In this document: positions 41,902 through 50,635 of the stretch, in pieces
How the letters are laid out: the number at the start of each line of letters is the position of its first letter
Numbering within the stretch: position 1 is the stretch's first letter
NCBI RefSeq assembly: GCF_025562715.2
Contig: NZ_JAPFCC010000001.1
Span: forward strand, 4,702,501-4,766,500
Length of the DNA stretch: 64,000 nucleotides
Source of the DNA: Endozoicomonas gorgoniicola
Lineage (GTDB): Bacteria > Pseudomonadota > Gammaproteobacteria > Pseudomonadales > Endozoicomonadaceae
Reading direction: 5' to 3'
Program-made: the position numbers and the translations under genes
The notes under the pieces: model-generated
Told to the model about the DNA's origin: nothing
The model's database searches: none
Seen by the model: only the letters and a program-made list of their open reading frames with translations

Positions 41902-43914
41902 CTATGATTCTGGATCAGGATCAGAATCTGAGTCTTGATCAGGGTCAGCATCAGGATCATAATCAGGATCATAATCAGGGTCAGAATCTGAGTCTTGATC
42001 AGCATCAGCATCAGCATCAGAATCAGGGTTTGAGTCTGAACTTGAATCTAACTCTTCATCACTGTAAGCATAGGGAGACATAGGTTCGGCTTCTACGAAG
42101 AAACTACGCCATGGGTTAGTCTTGCAAGCATTAAAAATTATTCTTTCCATGAGATTATTCAAAGCAGGGAGTAGCAGTTTTCTGCCCGCCTCTTGATCTT
42201 TATTGTACAGATGGAAAAGATAGTTTCTCTTCTTCCGGGTAGTATTGAGGTTAGTTATCAGTGTTTTTATCTGATCATCAGTGAGGTTGTTGATAAGTGA
42301 ATCCCAGTTCGGAGCCAGTATCAAGTGAGTTGCCTTTGGACGATCGGCATACTGATCATTTGGGAGTGGAGTGCTCAGGAATCCGAAGCCTACGGCAGTA
42401 ATGCTATTCCATGTGCAGTCTTCATCGGTAATAGCCAGTAAAAAGCAAAATCTGTCCGCTGGAGTATAAACATTATTTTCTGATATGCGTTTGTAGGCAT
42501 TTGCGTTACAGGGAAGATGAAATTCACTTAAACCTTTCCAGTGAATAGTTGTTTGAGAGCGCTTTACAGTGAGAGCACTATATTGATAGCTGCCTTTCCA
42601 GAGATCAGAATACTGAAGATTTAACTCCTCTCTATAGTGGCTGGGGCTCTTCTGCTTTTGTAATGACTCATTCGTGATATGAATCAAAATCTTGGTTAGC
42701 AAATTCAGGCCAGCTGTTTTATCTTCATGAATATAGTCCATCAAACTTTTCGATTTTGATTTTTTGACATTTAAGTGAGTAACCAGATTTTTCATTGTTT
42801 GCTCATCCAGGCTTGTTATTAATGAATTCCAGTTGTTGGCCAGAAGCAAATCGGCATCTTTGAGATGACGGGTCAGATGCGATATTTCATGACCATGATG
42901 GTTCTGTAAAGAATGCAGATACCCGACTGCCCGCACAGTGGGTGTACCGTTTGATATACTGGATGTTGCTGCATAATCACTGTTTTCGGTAATAACGAAA
43001 AAAATATGATAATCCTCATGAACGTAATAGGGCTCAGCACTTTCGTATCTCTGATTATTCCCTCTATTGAAGGAGATAATATGGTAGGTTTGTTCACTGG
43101 TAAGGGGGTATCTGAACTCTCCAGTACCCCCTTCCTCAGGCACGCCATGACTGGCTATTTCGTCCGGCGCATAATACAAAAGGTCAAGGCCGGTATGTCC
43201 CTTAATCTTTGATGTGTCGTACTCTGTTGCGGGAAACAACAATTTCTCCAGATGGTGAAAGTGTTTATATAGATATTTATTTCTACGTATAACGGTTAAA
43301 AATGACCGCTGAGAAGAAAAGTCATCAATATGCCTGAAGATGTTTTCAGGTACCTGGTCTATGGCTATGGTATAAAAATCAGGATGGTTTCTGGGTACAA
43401 CGACCGCACCGGCACCACTCGCCTCGAGTGGATCAAACTCCACTGCTTCAGGGGAGGTTGTTTGTGATTTCTTGTACCTACAGGGTTCATTGTTGCAAAG
43501 TGGGCAGAGTTTCCCATGAGTATGTGCATGTTTTCTTTTTTCAGGAGGTTCGTCCTCACCCTTATCCTCGCTATTTATTTTATTAGAACTCCCTGGTTGC
43601 TGCTGGTCTGATCCGGAAATGACTGAACGGCTTAGCCGAACCTCCCGGGTTGTGGAGGGGGAACCTTCATATTGTCTTTTTGGGTTATTATTTGGTATCT
43701 GCCTGCCGTCGTATTGATTTGAAAGGAAAGCCCGAAAGGTTTCCTGAAGTATCGAAAGACCGGTCAGGTAAGCAGGTAATACACCCATGTTAGATTGACA
43801 AAGTCTTTTACTGGCACCAGCGCAGGATAGTGGGCTGGCGAACACCAATTCATGGGAAAAGCAGGCACCGTTCAGAAAAATGGAAATAACCAGAAGCGCA
43901 TTAAGTGTGAACAT
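41902..43914 (-). CDS. Secreted F-box-like protein with Asp-rich tail
   Basis: The 670-residue product has an N-terminal hydrophobic signal sequence, a Ser/Glu/Lys-rich region, and a cysteine cluster CPLCNNEPC (about 136-144). An F-box-like block VPENIFRHIDDFSSQRSFLTVIRRNKYLYKHF follows (about 185-220). Two related repeats of about 160 residues end in NNWNSLITSLDEQ...NLVTHLNVKK and PNWDSLINNLTDDQ...TLITNLNTTR. The last 45 residues are almost only Asp, Ser and Pro. The F-box call is by pattern. If real, it suggests an effector that docks to host SCF ubiquitin ligase. It reads opposite to the flanking core genes and has no ribosome site of quality. Confidence 0.6.
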   Translation of the reverse strand: MFTLNALLVISIFLNGACFSHELVFASPLSCAGASKRLCQSNMGVLPAYLTGLSILQETFRAFLSNQYDGRQIPNNNPKRQYEGSPSTTREVRLSRSVISGSDQQQPGSSNKINSEDKGEDEPPEKRKHAHTHGKLCPLCNNEPCRYKKSQTTSPEAVEFDPLEASGAGAVVVPRNHPDFYTIAIDQVPENIFRHIDDFSSQRSFLTVIRRNKYLYKHFHHLEKLLFPATEYDTSKIKGHTGLDLLYYAPDEIASHGVPEEGGTGEFRYPLTSEQTYHIISFNRGNNQRYESAEPYYVHEDYHIFFVITENSDYAATSSISNGTPTVRAVGYLHSLQNHHGHEISHLTRHLKDADLLLANNWNSLITSLDEQTMKNLVTHLNVKKSKSKSLMDYIHEDKTAGLNLLTKILIHITNESLQKQKSPSHYREELNLQYSDLWKGSYQYSALTVKRSQTTIHWKGLSEFHLPCNANAYKRISENNVYTPADRFCFLLAITDEDCTWNSITAVGFGFLSTPLPNDQYADRPKATHLILAPNWDSLINNLTDDQIKTLITNLNTTRKKRNYLFHLYNKDQEAGRKLLLPALNNLMERIIFNACKTNPWRSFFVEAEPMSPYAYSDEELDSSSDSNPDSDADADADQDSDSDPDYDPDYDPDADPDQDSDSDPDPES

Positions 43915-44098
43915 GTTTTTTTAACCACTACAGCTGGATGGTTCTTTACTATAAGAACAGAATCCACAGTTAAGATGATCAGGCCTTGTTTGCCAAGCCT
44001 GCGCATTGCATGACAAACCAAAAATGCGGGGCACGAATCAGATGCTTTGAAGCAGACTGAACGCAGTGGTCAGTGTAACCATCGACGCCCAGCCAGAA

Positions 44099-44584
44099 CT
44101 ATGCTGACGATGGATCAGCTGGCTGATGGCGTGAAGTATTGTCTTGAGACAGGATTGTCAGTGTCTGAATGAACCTGTTAATACCTGTCGGCCTGATAGT
44201 TTTAGTATATTCGGGCTCATTGGCGTCCATTTCGTTGAGGTCAAATAAGAGCTTTCCATAGGCATTACGTTCATCATCAGTCAGCTCTTCCTGAAACTGA
44301 TTGTCATCAAGAATATGTTGAGCAAAGCCTTTCAAATTCTGCAGAGTTACTTTCAGTGCCGCTGTTTTATAGGGATTGCCGCTGTTTTCTGCTGATTTTC
44401 TTTTTTCTATTTCATTGTTGAACCAGTGAATGCTCTCTTTTTCACTTTGGTAAGTACCGTTTATATTCGTGTCACGAATGATTTTATATTCAACAGGTGG
44501 CTTTAAAAGCTCCTGATTTTGAGCTTTGGCCAGTGGTATGAAAAACGCTGCTAAAATGACTGCAGTTTTTATAAATTTTTCCAT
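44099..44584 (-). CDS. Small secreted protein of unknown function
   Basis: The 161-residue product has a signal peptide (hydrophobic 8-17, cleavage after Ala21 in AKA-QN). The rest is helical and charged, with no cysteine, and resembles no family I know. Its last 20 or so residues (FIQTLTILSQDNTSRHQPADPSSA) are encoded by the complement of the diverged direct repeat B, so the C-terminus was probably acquired when that sequence was duplicated. AAAAAGGATATCAAC upstream offers a ribosome site. It sits between the F-box-like gene and miaA, reading away from miaA. Confidence 0.55.
   Translation of the reverse strand: MEKFIKTAVILAAFFIPLAKAQNQELLKPPVEYKIIRDTNINGTYQSEKESIHWFNNEIEKRKSAENSGNPYKTAALKVTLQNLKGFAQHILDDNQFQEELTDDERNAYGKLLFDLNEMDANEPEYTKTIRPTGINRFIQTLTILSQDNTSRHQPADPSSA
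44113..44184 (+). repeat. Direct repeat B (partner at 41662)
   Basis: A diverged copy of the 3' end of the SRPBCC-like fragment; see the partner. In this copy no open frame extends upstream, so it is a relic. Confidence 0.75.
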
Positions 44585-44765
44585 GTTGATATCCTTTTTA
44601 GGTTGGGGATTTAGAAAAGAAAAAAGTGGAATAGTTCCTTTTTTCTTCAGCTGTCATGGGAACCTCCGAGCTGTCTATTGGTCAAAGCCACAACTGCCGC
44701 TGAGGTTTGCTTTCAGGTAGACTCAGGCCCTTTTTTCATGATTGACCCCAGGCTTCCAGAGATTT

Positions 44766-45725
44766 ATGGCGATTGATATCAATAATCCAGCTGAACTGCC
44801 CCCGGCTATTTGCCTGATGGGACCAACAGCGTCTGGCAAAACGGATCTGGCGATTCGTTTATCTGAGGTTCTGCCCTGTGAACTGATCAGCGTGGATTCC
44901 GCGCTGGTCTACAAAGGTATGGATATTGGAACCGCTAAACCGACGGCGGAAGAACAGGCCCGCGCGCCCCACCGCCTGATTGATATCAAAGACCCGTCTG
45001 AACCCTACTCGGCTGCCATGTTTCGTGAAGATGCTTTGCGTGAAATGGCTGAGATTACCGCCCGTGGCAAAATCCCGTTACTGGTTGGTGGCACCATGCT
45101 GTATTTCAAAATACTGCGGGATGGCATTGCTGAGCTGCCTTCAGCAGACCCGGAAGTGCGGAAACGCATTCTTCTGGAAGCCACCGAGAAAGGCTGGCCA
45201 GAACTGCACAGACGTTTGCAGGACGTTGATCCTGTAACGGCAGCGCGCTTAAAGCCCCGTGATGCCCAGCGTATTCAGCGGGCGCTGGAAGTGTACGACA
45301 CAACCGGCAAACCGCTTTCAGTCTGGCACCAGGAGCAGGAAGATCAGCGTTTACCTTATCGACTGGTTAATCTCGCTATTGCTCCACAGGAACGTTCTGT
45401 TCTGCATGAACGGATTAAAATTCGTTTTGAACAGATGATTCAGAACGAATTTGAGGAAGAGGTTCGTGGATTATACGCACGGGGTGACCTTGACCCGTCA
45501 CTGCCAGCGATTCGAGCCGTGGGGTATCGTCAGATGTGGAGTTACCTTGAAGGTGAAATGGACTTCGATGAAATGATTGAGCGGGGCATTATTGCGACCC
45601 GTCAGTTAGCCAAAAGACAGCTGACATGGCTGCGTGGCTGGTCAGATGTTGAGTGGCTGGACAGTTTATCGCCAGAGTTGCTCAATGATGCCTTGAAAGT
45701 GCTGAAAAGTGTTCGCATATATTAG
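44766..45725 (+). CDS. miaA: tRNA dimethylallyltransferase
   Basis: The 319-residue enzyme transfers a dimethylallyl group to A37 of tRNAs reading UNN codons. The P-loop GPTASGKT is at residues 19-26, followed by ISVDSALVYKGMDIGTAKP, the substrate-binding VGGTMLYFK, the DAQRIQRALEV motif and RAVGYRQMW. The ATG at 44766 is chosen; an in-frame TTG eight codons upstream has no better ribosome site. It starts the conserved miaA-hfq-hflX-hflKC block. Confidence 0.95.
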   Translation: MAIDINNPAELPPAICLMGPTASGKTDLAIRLSEVLPCELISVDSALVYKGMDIGTAKPTAEEQARAPHRLIDIKDPSEPYSAAMFREDALREMAEITARGKIPLLVGGTMLYFKILRDGIAELPSADPEVRKRILLEATEKGWPELHRRLQDVDPVTAARLKPRDAQRIQRALEVYDTTGKPLSVWHQEQEDQRLPYRLVNLAIAPQERSVLHERIKIRFEQMIQNEFEEEVRGLYARGDLDPSLPAIRAVGYRQMWSYLEGEMDFDEMIERGIIATRQLAKRQLTWLRGWSDVEWLDSLSPELLNDALKVLKSVRIY

Positions 45726-46012
45726 ATACTGATACGATTCCTTGTTCGCACTGATGCTGCAAATGGTTACAGAATGAACTGTTCCCTGGCGGATTGGCAC
45801 GTAAGAACCTGCAATACTTTCTGCAGGTCCGGTTTGAGTAGCTAGTATTACCTATTGAAGGCAGTGCGGGGCATCGCTTACTGTTGCTCAGCATTTTTCT
45901 GGGCTGTACACAGATTGAACAATCAGGTACTGGCACTGCCGGTCGAGCGAATGGCTCACCTAAAAGTGAAACAAGGCTATTCAAAATCCGAGAATTAATA
46001 AGGAGTACAGAA

Positions 46013-46264
46013 ATGTCAAAAGGGCATTCTCTACAAGACCCTTACCTTAATGTGCTGCGTAAAGAGCGCGTGCCGGTCTCCATTTACCTGGTAAATGGTA
46101 TCAAGCTCCAGGGGCAGATCGAATCTTTCGATCAGTTCGTGATCCTTCTGAAGAACACTGTAAGCCAGATGGTTTACAAGCACGCTGTATCTACAGTAGT
46201 GCCGAGCCGTCCGGTTCGCCTGCCGATGCAAGGTTCTGATATGCCAGAGCACGAGCAGGAATAA
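46013..46264 (+). CDS. hfq: RNA chaperone Hfq
   Basis: The 83-residue Sm-fold protein carries Gln8, Asp9, Phe42 and the YKHA motif with Lys56-His57, all of the RNA-contacting residues of the proximal face. It pairs small RNAs with mRNAs as a hexamer. AAGGAG lies seven bases before the ATG. The acidic C-terminal tail (SDMPEHEQE) is short, about 20 residues less than in E. coli. It is 288 bases behind miaA, a longer gap than in enterobacteria and probably with its own promoter. Confidence 0.97.
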   Translation: MSKGHSLQDPYLNVLRKERVPVSIYLVNGIKLQGQIESFDQFVILLKNTVSQMVYKHAVSTVVPSRPVRLPMQGSDMPEHEQE

Positions 46265-46345
46265 CTGACCTCAGCGAGCTGCTTTTTTTATCCCCTGGTT
46301 AACTTAAGGGGTGATGAATAAGCTTGAGGTACAAGCTGTTTCCTA

Positions 46346-46380
46346 CACCAAAAGGCGCCTAGTGCGCCTTTTGGTGTTTC
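46346..46380 (+). terminator. Strong hairpin between hfq and hflX
   Basis: CACCAAAAGGCGC (46346-46358) pairs with GCGCCTTTTGGTG (46364-46376), a perfect 13-bp stem, followed by TTTCTGT. It is a strong intrinsic terminator or attenuator that would separate hfq from hflX transcripts. Confidence 0.75.
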
Positions 46381-46492
46381 TGTATCTGACAAATAACGAT
46401 CGCCGGGCTTCTGGTGGAGCATCTCAGGTGGTTGAAAACAGTAATTGATATTACTATGCACATCGGATTAAACCGATTTCAGGAGATAATCA

Positions 46493-47782
46493 TTGTTTTT
46501 TGAACGCCATGAAGGTGGTGAAAATGCGATTCTTGTCCATCTGGATATGAGTGATGACAAGGAGCGTGAGGATCCTCACGAATTCAGGGAACTTGCCCGC
46601 TCTGCAGCCATTTCTGAAATTGATTTTGTGACGGTCAGCAGCAACAAGCCTTCGCCACGCTATTTTATCGGGCAGGGAAAAGTAGAAGAAATTAAGCAGC
46701 TGGTTACACTGCACAAAGCCGACGTGGTGCTTTTCAACCACGCACTCTCCCCCAGTCAGGAACGTAACCTTGAAAAAGAATTTGAGTGCAAGGTCGTTGA
46801 CCGCACCGGCCTGATTCTGGATATCTTTGCCCAGCGGGCAAGAACCTTTGAAGGTAAACTGCAGGTCGAGCTGGCTCAGCTGCAGCACCTCAGTACGCGA
46901 CTCGTAAGGGGCTGGACTCACCTTGAACGACAGAAAGGTGGTATTGGTCTCAGAGGGCCGGGTGAAACCCAGCTGGAAACCGACCGCCGGCTGCTGCGGG
47001 TTCGTATCAAAAGCATCACCAAACGACTGGATAAAGTTCGCAAACAGCGTGACCAGGGCAGGCGTTACCGCAAGCGTGCGGAGGTGCCGCTGGTCTCTCT
47101 GGTAGGCTATACCAACGCCGGTAAATCGACGCTGTTTAATGCCCTGACTGAATCTGATGTGTATGCGCAGGACCAGCTGTTTGCAACGCTGGACCCGACT
47201 CTGCGCCGCCTGGATTTGCCGGACGTTGGAGAATCTGTACTCGCCGATACCGTTGGTTTTATCCGTCATTTGCCGCATAAACTGGTGGAAGCGTTCAGGG
47301 CAACGCTGGAAGAAACGGCTCAGGCCGACCTGCTTTTACACGTTATTGACGCACATGACCCTGAAAGGCTTGATAATATCAAGCAGGTGCATGACGTGCT
47401 GGAAGAGATCAACGCAGACGAAGTGCCAAGACTTCAGGTTTACAACAAGATCGATCTGCTGGAAAACGTAGAACCGAAAATTCAGCGTGATGATCAGGGA
47501 AAGCCCGTCAGAGTCTGGGTGTCTGCGATGCAGGGTGAAGGTCTGGAGCTGGTTCTTCAGGCAGTGGCGGAGTTGCTGGGTGAAGACCTGGTGCAGGGTA
47601 CATTGCGGCTGGAACCACACCAGGGCAAAGTCAGGTCTCGACTTTATCAGCTAGGTGCGATTCAATCAGAAGAGTATGCTGATACAGGGGAGTTGTTGTT
47701 GAACATTCGTTTACCACGACATGATTTCGACAGAATTTCCAAACAGGAAGGATTGCAAAAGGGCTGTCTGGTTGAGCGTTAA
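46493..47782 (+). CDS. hflX: Ribosome-splitting GTPase HflX
   Basis: The 429-residue GTPase has the HflX N-terminal domain (GQGKVEEIK, ALSPSQERNLEK, RTGLILDIFAQRA), the glycine-rich GIGLRGPGETQLETDRR, G1 GYTNAGKS (205-212), DTVGFIRHLP and NKID. It binds stalled or heat-inactivated ribosomes and splits them. The start is a TTG: AGGAGA lies six bases before it and no ATG or GTG in the frame lies nearby, so a low-efficiency start is likely real. A strong hairpin separates it from hfq. Confidence 0.95.
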   Translation: MFFERHEGGENAILVHLDMSDDKEREDPHEFRELARSAAISEIDFVTVSSNKPSPRYFIGQGKVEEIKQLVTLHKADVVLFNHALSPSQERNLEKEFECKVVDRTGLILDIFAQRARTFEGKLQVELAQLQHLSTRLVRGWTHLERQKGGIGLRGPGETQLETDRRLLRVRIKSITKRLDKVRKQRDQGRRYRKRAEVPLVSLVGYTNAGKSTLFNALTESDVYAQDQLFATLDPTLRRLDLPDVGESVLADTVGFIRHLPHKLVEAFRATLEETAQADLLLHVIDAHDPERLDNIKQVHDVLEEINADEVPRLQVYNKIDLLENVEPKIQRDDQGKPVRVWVSAMQGEGLELVLQAVAELLGEDLVQGTLRLEPHQGKVRSRLYQLGAIQSEEYADTGELLLNIRLPRHDFDRISKQEGLQKGCLVER

Positions 47783-48137
47783 GTGCTCAGATTGCGTAAA
47801 TTGAGACCAATATGTTGATCTGTGTAGTGGACAATACCGATTCGGCTTGCGCTTTTTGCTACACAAACTCTACAATCTGGCTCAGAACGATAAACAGCCT
47901 TGAGCAAAAGAGCATGAGTAAAGAAAAGCTGCTTTTATCACCTGTGATGAAAATAGCCTGTTCTCAGGTAGGTAGCTCCGACCTAATAACTTATTGCACG
48001 CTGAATGACCGTTCTTTTTTGTGAGAAAACTGATACTGATCGCTTGCTCAATGGATCGGTAAACTGGTTTTCCCGCGTAATGACGTGGTTTCAACAGACG
48101 TTGCAGCCGAATAGATACTGACTCTACGGAGACATAT
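47783..48137. other. Gap between hflX and hflK, nothing recognised
   Basis: 355 bases. A 70-codon frame on the plus strand (from 47812) has no ribosome site and an unconvincing sequence. The promoter of hflK-hflC is presumably here, but I see no clear -10/-35 pair. CTCTACGGAGACAT before 48138 gives the hflK ribosome site. Confidence 0.4.
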
Positions 48138-49319
48138 ATGGCCTGGAACGAGCCGGGTGGAAATAACCAGGATCCTTGGGGTGGTGGTAATAAAGGGAAG
48201 AATCAGGGTCCTCCTGATTTGGACGACGCTTTACGTAAGCTTCAGGATAAACTGAACTCACTCTTTGGTGGTGGCAAAAGTGGAGGAAACTCCGGAGGAG
48301 GTAGTTCGGCTTCTTCGGGCTCTTCATCAGGGATGTTTATCGGTGTTCTGATACTGGCCGCTGTGGCTTATATCTGGAATGCCGTTTATACCGTTGACGA
48401 AAAAGAGCGCGCTGTTATTTTGCGCTTTGGTCAATATCATCAGACCGTTGAGCCGGGCCTGCATATCTATTTCCCGCCTTTCGAAACAAAGTATCAGGAA
48501 AAAGTTACAGAACTTCGTACCTACAACCTGCGGCAGCAAATGCTGACGGAAGACGAAAACATTGTTGAAGTGTCGATGTCCGTTCAGTACAACATTGGCG
48601 ATGTTAAGTCCTATGTTCTTAACGTAGCCAAACCCCTGGTCAGTCTGGAAGAAGCGTCTCAGAGTGCTTTGCGTCACGTTGTCGGCAGCTCCGAGATGTA
48701 CCAGGTGTTGACTGAAGGTCGTGAAACCATGGGCGTAGAGGTGCGCAAGCGCCTGCAGGACTATCAGGATGCTTATGGTACTGGCCTGAAGATCAACAAG
48801 GTGAACATCGAGAGCGCCCAGCCTCCGAAAGAGGTGCAGGCTGCATTTGACGATGTAATCCGTGCCCGTGAAGATGAACAGCGTGCGAAAAACCGTGCCG
48901 ACGCTTATGCCAATAAAGTAGTTCCGGAAGCTCGTGGTCAGGCTCAGCGTGAGCTGGAAGAGGCCAACGCTTATCGTGATGAACTGGTAGCCCGGGCAGA
49001 AGGTGAAGCGGATCGTTTTGTTAAACTGCTGAACGAATATCATCGTGAACCGAATGTGACCCGTGAACGTCTGTATCTGGAAACCATGGAAAGCGTTCTG
49101 GGCACAACCAGCAAGGTTCTGGTGGATGTTGAAGGCGGTAATAACATGATGTATCTGCCACTGGATCGTCTGAATCAGCCCCGATCTGCCAATCAGAGTA
49201 CTGATGGTTCATCTGCCCTGACACAGCAGGATTTGAACAACATCGCTAATCAGGTAACAGAGGAGCTGAACCGGCGAGTGAGTAGTGCGCGTAGCAGCAG
49301 CGGGAGGACTGTACGATGA
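48138..49319 (+). CDS. hflK: FtsH modulator HflK
   Basis: The 393-residue inner-membrane protein has a Gly/Asn-rich cytoplasmic N-terminus (about 1-64), one membrane segment (GMFIGVLILAAVAYIWNAV), then a periplasmic SPFH/Band-7 domain (ERAVILRFGQYHQTVEPGLHIYFP) and a long helical coil (AREDEQRAKNRADAYANKV...). With HflC it forms a large cage around the FtsH protease and regulates membrane-protein turnover. The stop overlaps hflC by four bases (ATGA). Confidence 0.96.
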   Translation: MAWNEPGGNNQDPWGGGNKGKNQGPPDLDDALRKLQDKLNSLFGGGKSGGNSGGGSSASSGSSSGMFIGVLILAAVAYIWNAVYTVDEKERAVILRFGQYHQTVEPGLHIYFPPFETKYQEKVTELRTYNLRQQMLTEDENIVEVSMSVQYNIGDVKSYVLNVAKPLVSLEEASQSALRHVVGSSEMYQVLTEGRETMGVEVRKRLQDYQDAYGTGLKINKVNIESAQPPKEVQAAFDDVIRAREDEQRAKNRADAYANKVVPEARGQAQRELEEANAYRDELVARAEGEADRFVKLLNEYHREPNVTRERLYLETMESVLGTTSKVLVDVEGGNNMMYLPLDRLNQPRSANQSTDGSSALTQQDLNNIANQVTEELNRRVSSARSSSGRTVR

Positions 49320-50188
49320 GTCAGAAAGGTTTCAGCGCCCTTGTCGTTGGTCTGGTTGCCCTGATCGTTGCATGGGGCAGCCTGTATGTAATCAATGAGC
49401 GTGAGCGGGCAGTGCAGTTACGTTTTGGTCAGCTGGTTAAAGATGATATCCAGCCCGGCCTGCATATCAAGATTCCGTTTGTGGATAATGTGCGGGTATT
49501 TGATGCCCGTCTGCAGAATCTGGAAGTGCCTTCCGAGCGTTTCCTGACTCTGGAACAGAAAGCGGTTATCGTAGACTCCTACATCAAGTGGCGTATTGAC
49601 GACGTTAGTCGTTTCTACCGTGCCACTGCCGGTGACCTGTTCCGAGCCAACACTCTGTTGTCTCAGCGTGCGGAATCCCGTATGCGGAACAAGTTTGGTG
49701 CCCTGACCCTGAATGAAGTGGTATCCGGTCAGCGTGACCAGCTGATGAGCGAAATCACTAATGAGCTGAACTCTGTTGCCCGTGATGAGCTGGGTGTGAC
49801 CGTGGTGGATGTCCGGGTTAAGAAAATTGATCTGCCTCCCCAGGTAAGTGACTCGGTTTATGAGCGTATGTCTTCTGAGCGGGATAAAGAAGCTCAGGAA
49901 TATCGCTCTAAAGGTCTGGAGATGGCGGAAGGTATTCGTGCGAACGCTGACCGTGAACAGCGGGTCATTATGGCGAATGCTTACCGGGATGCGGAAATGA
50001 TCCGGGGTGACGGCGATGCGAAAGCCGCAGAGATTTATGCCAAGGCATTCCGTCAGGACCCTGAGTTCTACGCCTTTACCCGTAGCCTGGAAGCCTATCG
50101 TAAGTCCTTTAACAGCTCTGGTGACATGATGCTGCTGGAGCCTGACAGTGACTTCTTTAACTATCTGAACAATAAGTCAGGTAAGTAA
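49316..50188 (+). CDS. hflC: FtsH modulator HflC
   Basis: The 290-residue partner of HflK has an N-terminal membrane anchor (ALVVGLVALIVAWGSLYVI), a Band-7 domain (ERAVQLRFGQLVKDDIQPGLHIKIPFVD) and a C-terminal helical region ending in short hydrophobic and acidic stretches. It overlaps hflK as ATGA, so the two subunits are made in balance. Length and motif order match the family. Confidence 0.96.
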   Translation: MSQKGFSALVVGLVALIVAWGSLYVINERERAVQLRFGQLVKDDIQPGLHIKIPFVDNVRVFDARLQNLEVPSERFLTLEQKAVIVDSYIKWRIDDVSRFYRATAGDLFRANTLLSQRAESRMRNKFGALTLNEVVSGQRDQLMSEITNELNSVARDELGVTVVDVRVKKIDLPPQVSDSVYERMSSERDKEAQEYRSKGLEMAEGIRANADREQRVIMANAYRDAEMIRGDGDAKAAEIYAKAFRQDPEFYAFTRSLEAYRKSFNSSGDMMLLEPDSDFFNYLNNKSGK

Positions 50189-50312
50189 GATCGAGGTTGG
50201 GGGGAGTGCCATTCTTGCCATACAGGGTTATGCCCTGATGCTGAAAGTGGTGCTTTACTGGTAATAAATCAATCACTGGCAGTGAAACCTTGCGCTGCCG
50301 GTGGTAATATAC

Positions 50313-50339
50313 CAAAAACCGGGTTTCGCCCGGTTTTTT
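50313..50339 (+). terminator. Terminator after hflC
   Basis: AAACCGGG and CCCGGTTT flank a TTTCG loop and are followed by a run of T. It is a typical intrinsic terminator ending the hflK-hflC transcript 19 bases before the next small gene. Confidence 0.85.
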
Positions 50340-50357
50340 CGTGTATGAGGTTTACAC

Positions 50358-50549
50358 GTGGAATTTGGTAAGCAATTGCTCGTTGCCGTCAGCCTGATGC
50401 TGGTGCTGGAAGGTATTCTTCCTTTCCTTTATCCACAGCGCTGGCGCAATCTGGTCGCAAAACTCTCAGACATTGATGACCGGCAGCTGCGCATGGCGGG
50501 TTTTATCAGCATGTTGGCTGGCGTGGTTTTGCTGACACTCGTTAGCTAG
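50358..50549 (+). CDS. DUF2065 (YjeT-type) small membrane protein
   Basis: The 63-residue protein has two membrane segments (LLVAVSLMLVLEGILPFLY and RMAGFISMLAGVVLLTLVS) separated by a basic/acidic loop (WRNLVAKLSDIDDRQ), matching DUF2065, which in many gammaproteobacteria sits exactly between hflC and hisZ/purA. Its start is GTG preceded by TGAGG. The function is unknown; location suggests a role linked to the inner-membrane FtsH-HflKC system. It follows the terminator, so read-through or a separate promoter is needed. Confidence 0.85.
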   Translation: MEFGKQLLVAVSLMLVLEGILPFLYPQRWRNLVAKLSDIDDRQLRMAGFISMLAGVVLLTLVS

Positions 50550-50635
50550 TTTCAGACATTGTCCGTAAATAATCTGTACCTGCAGACAGATTATTTACAA
50601 ACACTGCCTGAAATAAGCTAACAAGAGAGGCTGTT

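Noticed and set aside
44738..44765. ATG at 44738 as start of miaA
   Set aside because: It is not in the miaA frame; the first in-frame ATG is 44766.
47812..48024. 70-codon frame between hflX and hflK
   Set aside because: No ribosome site and no conserved gene is known at this place.
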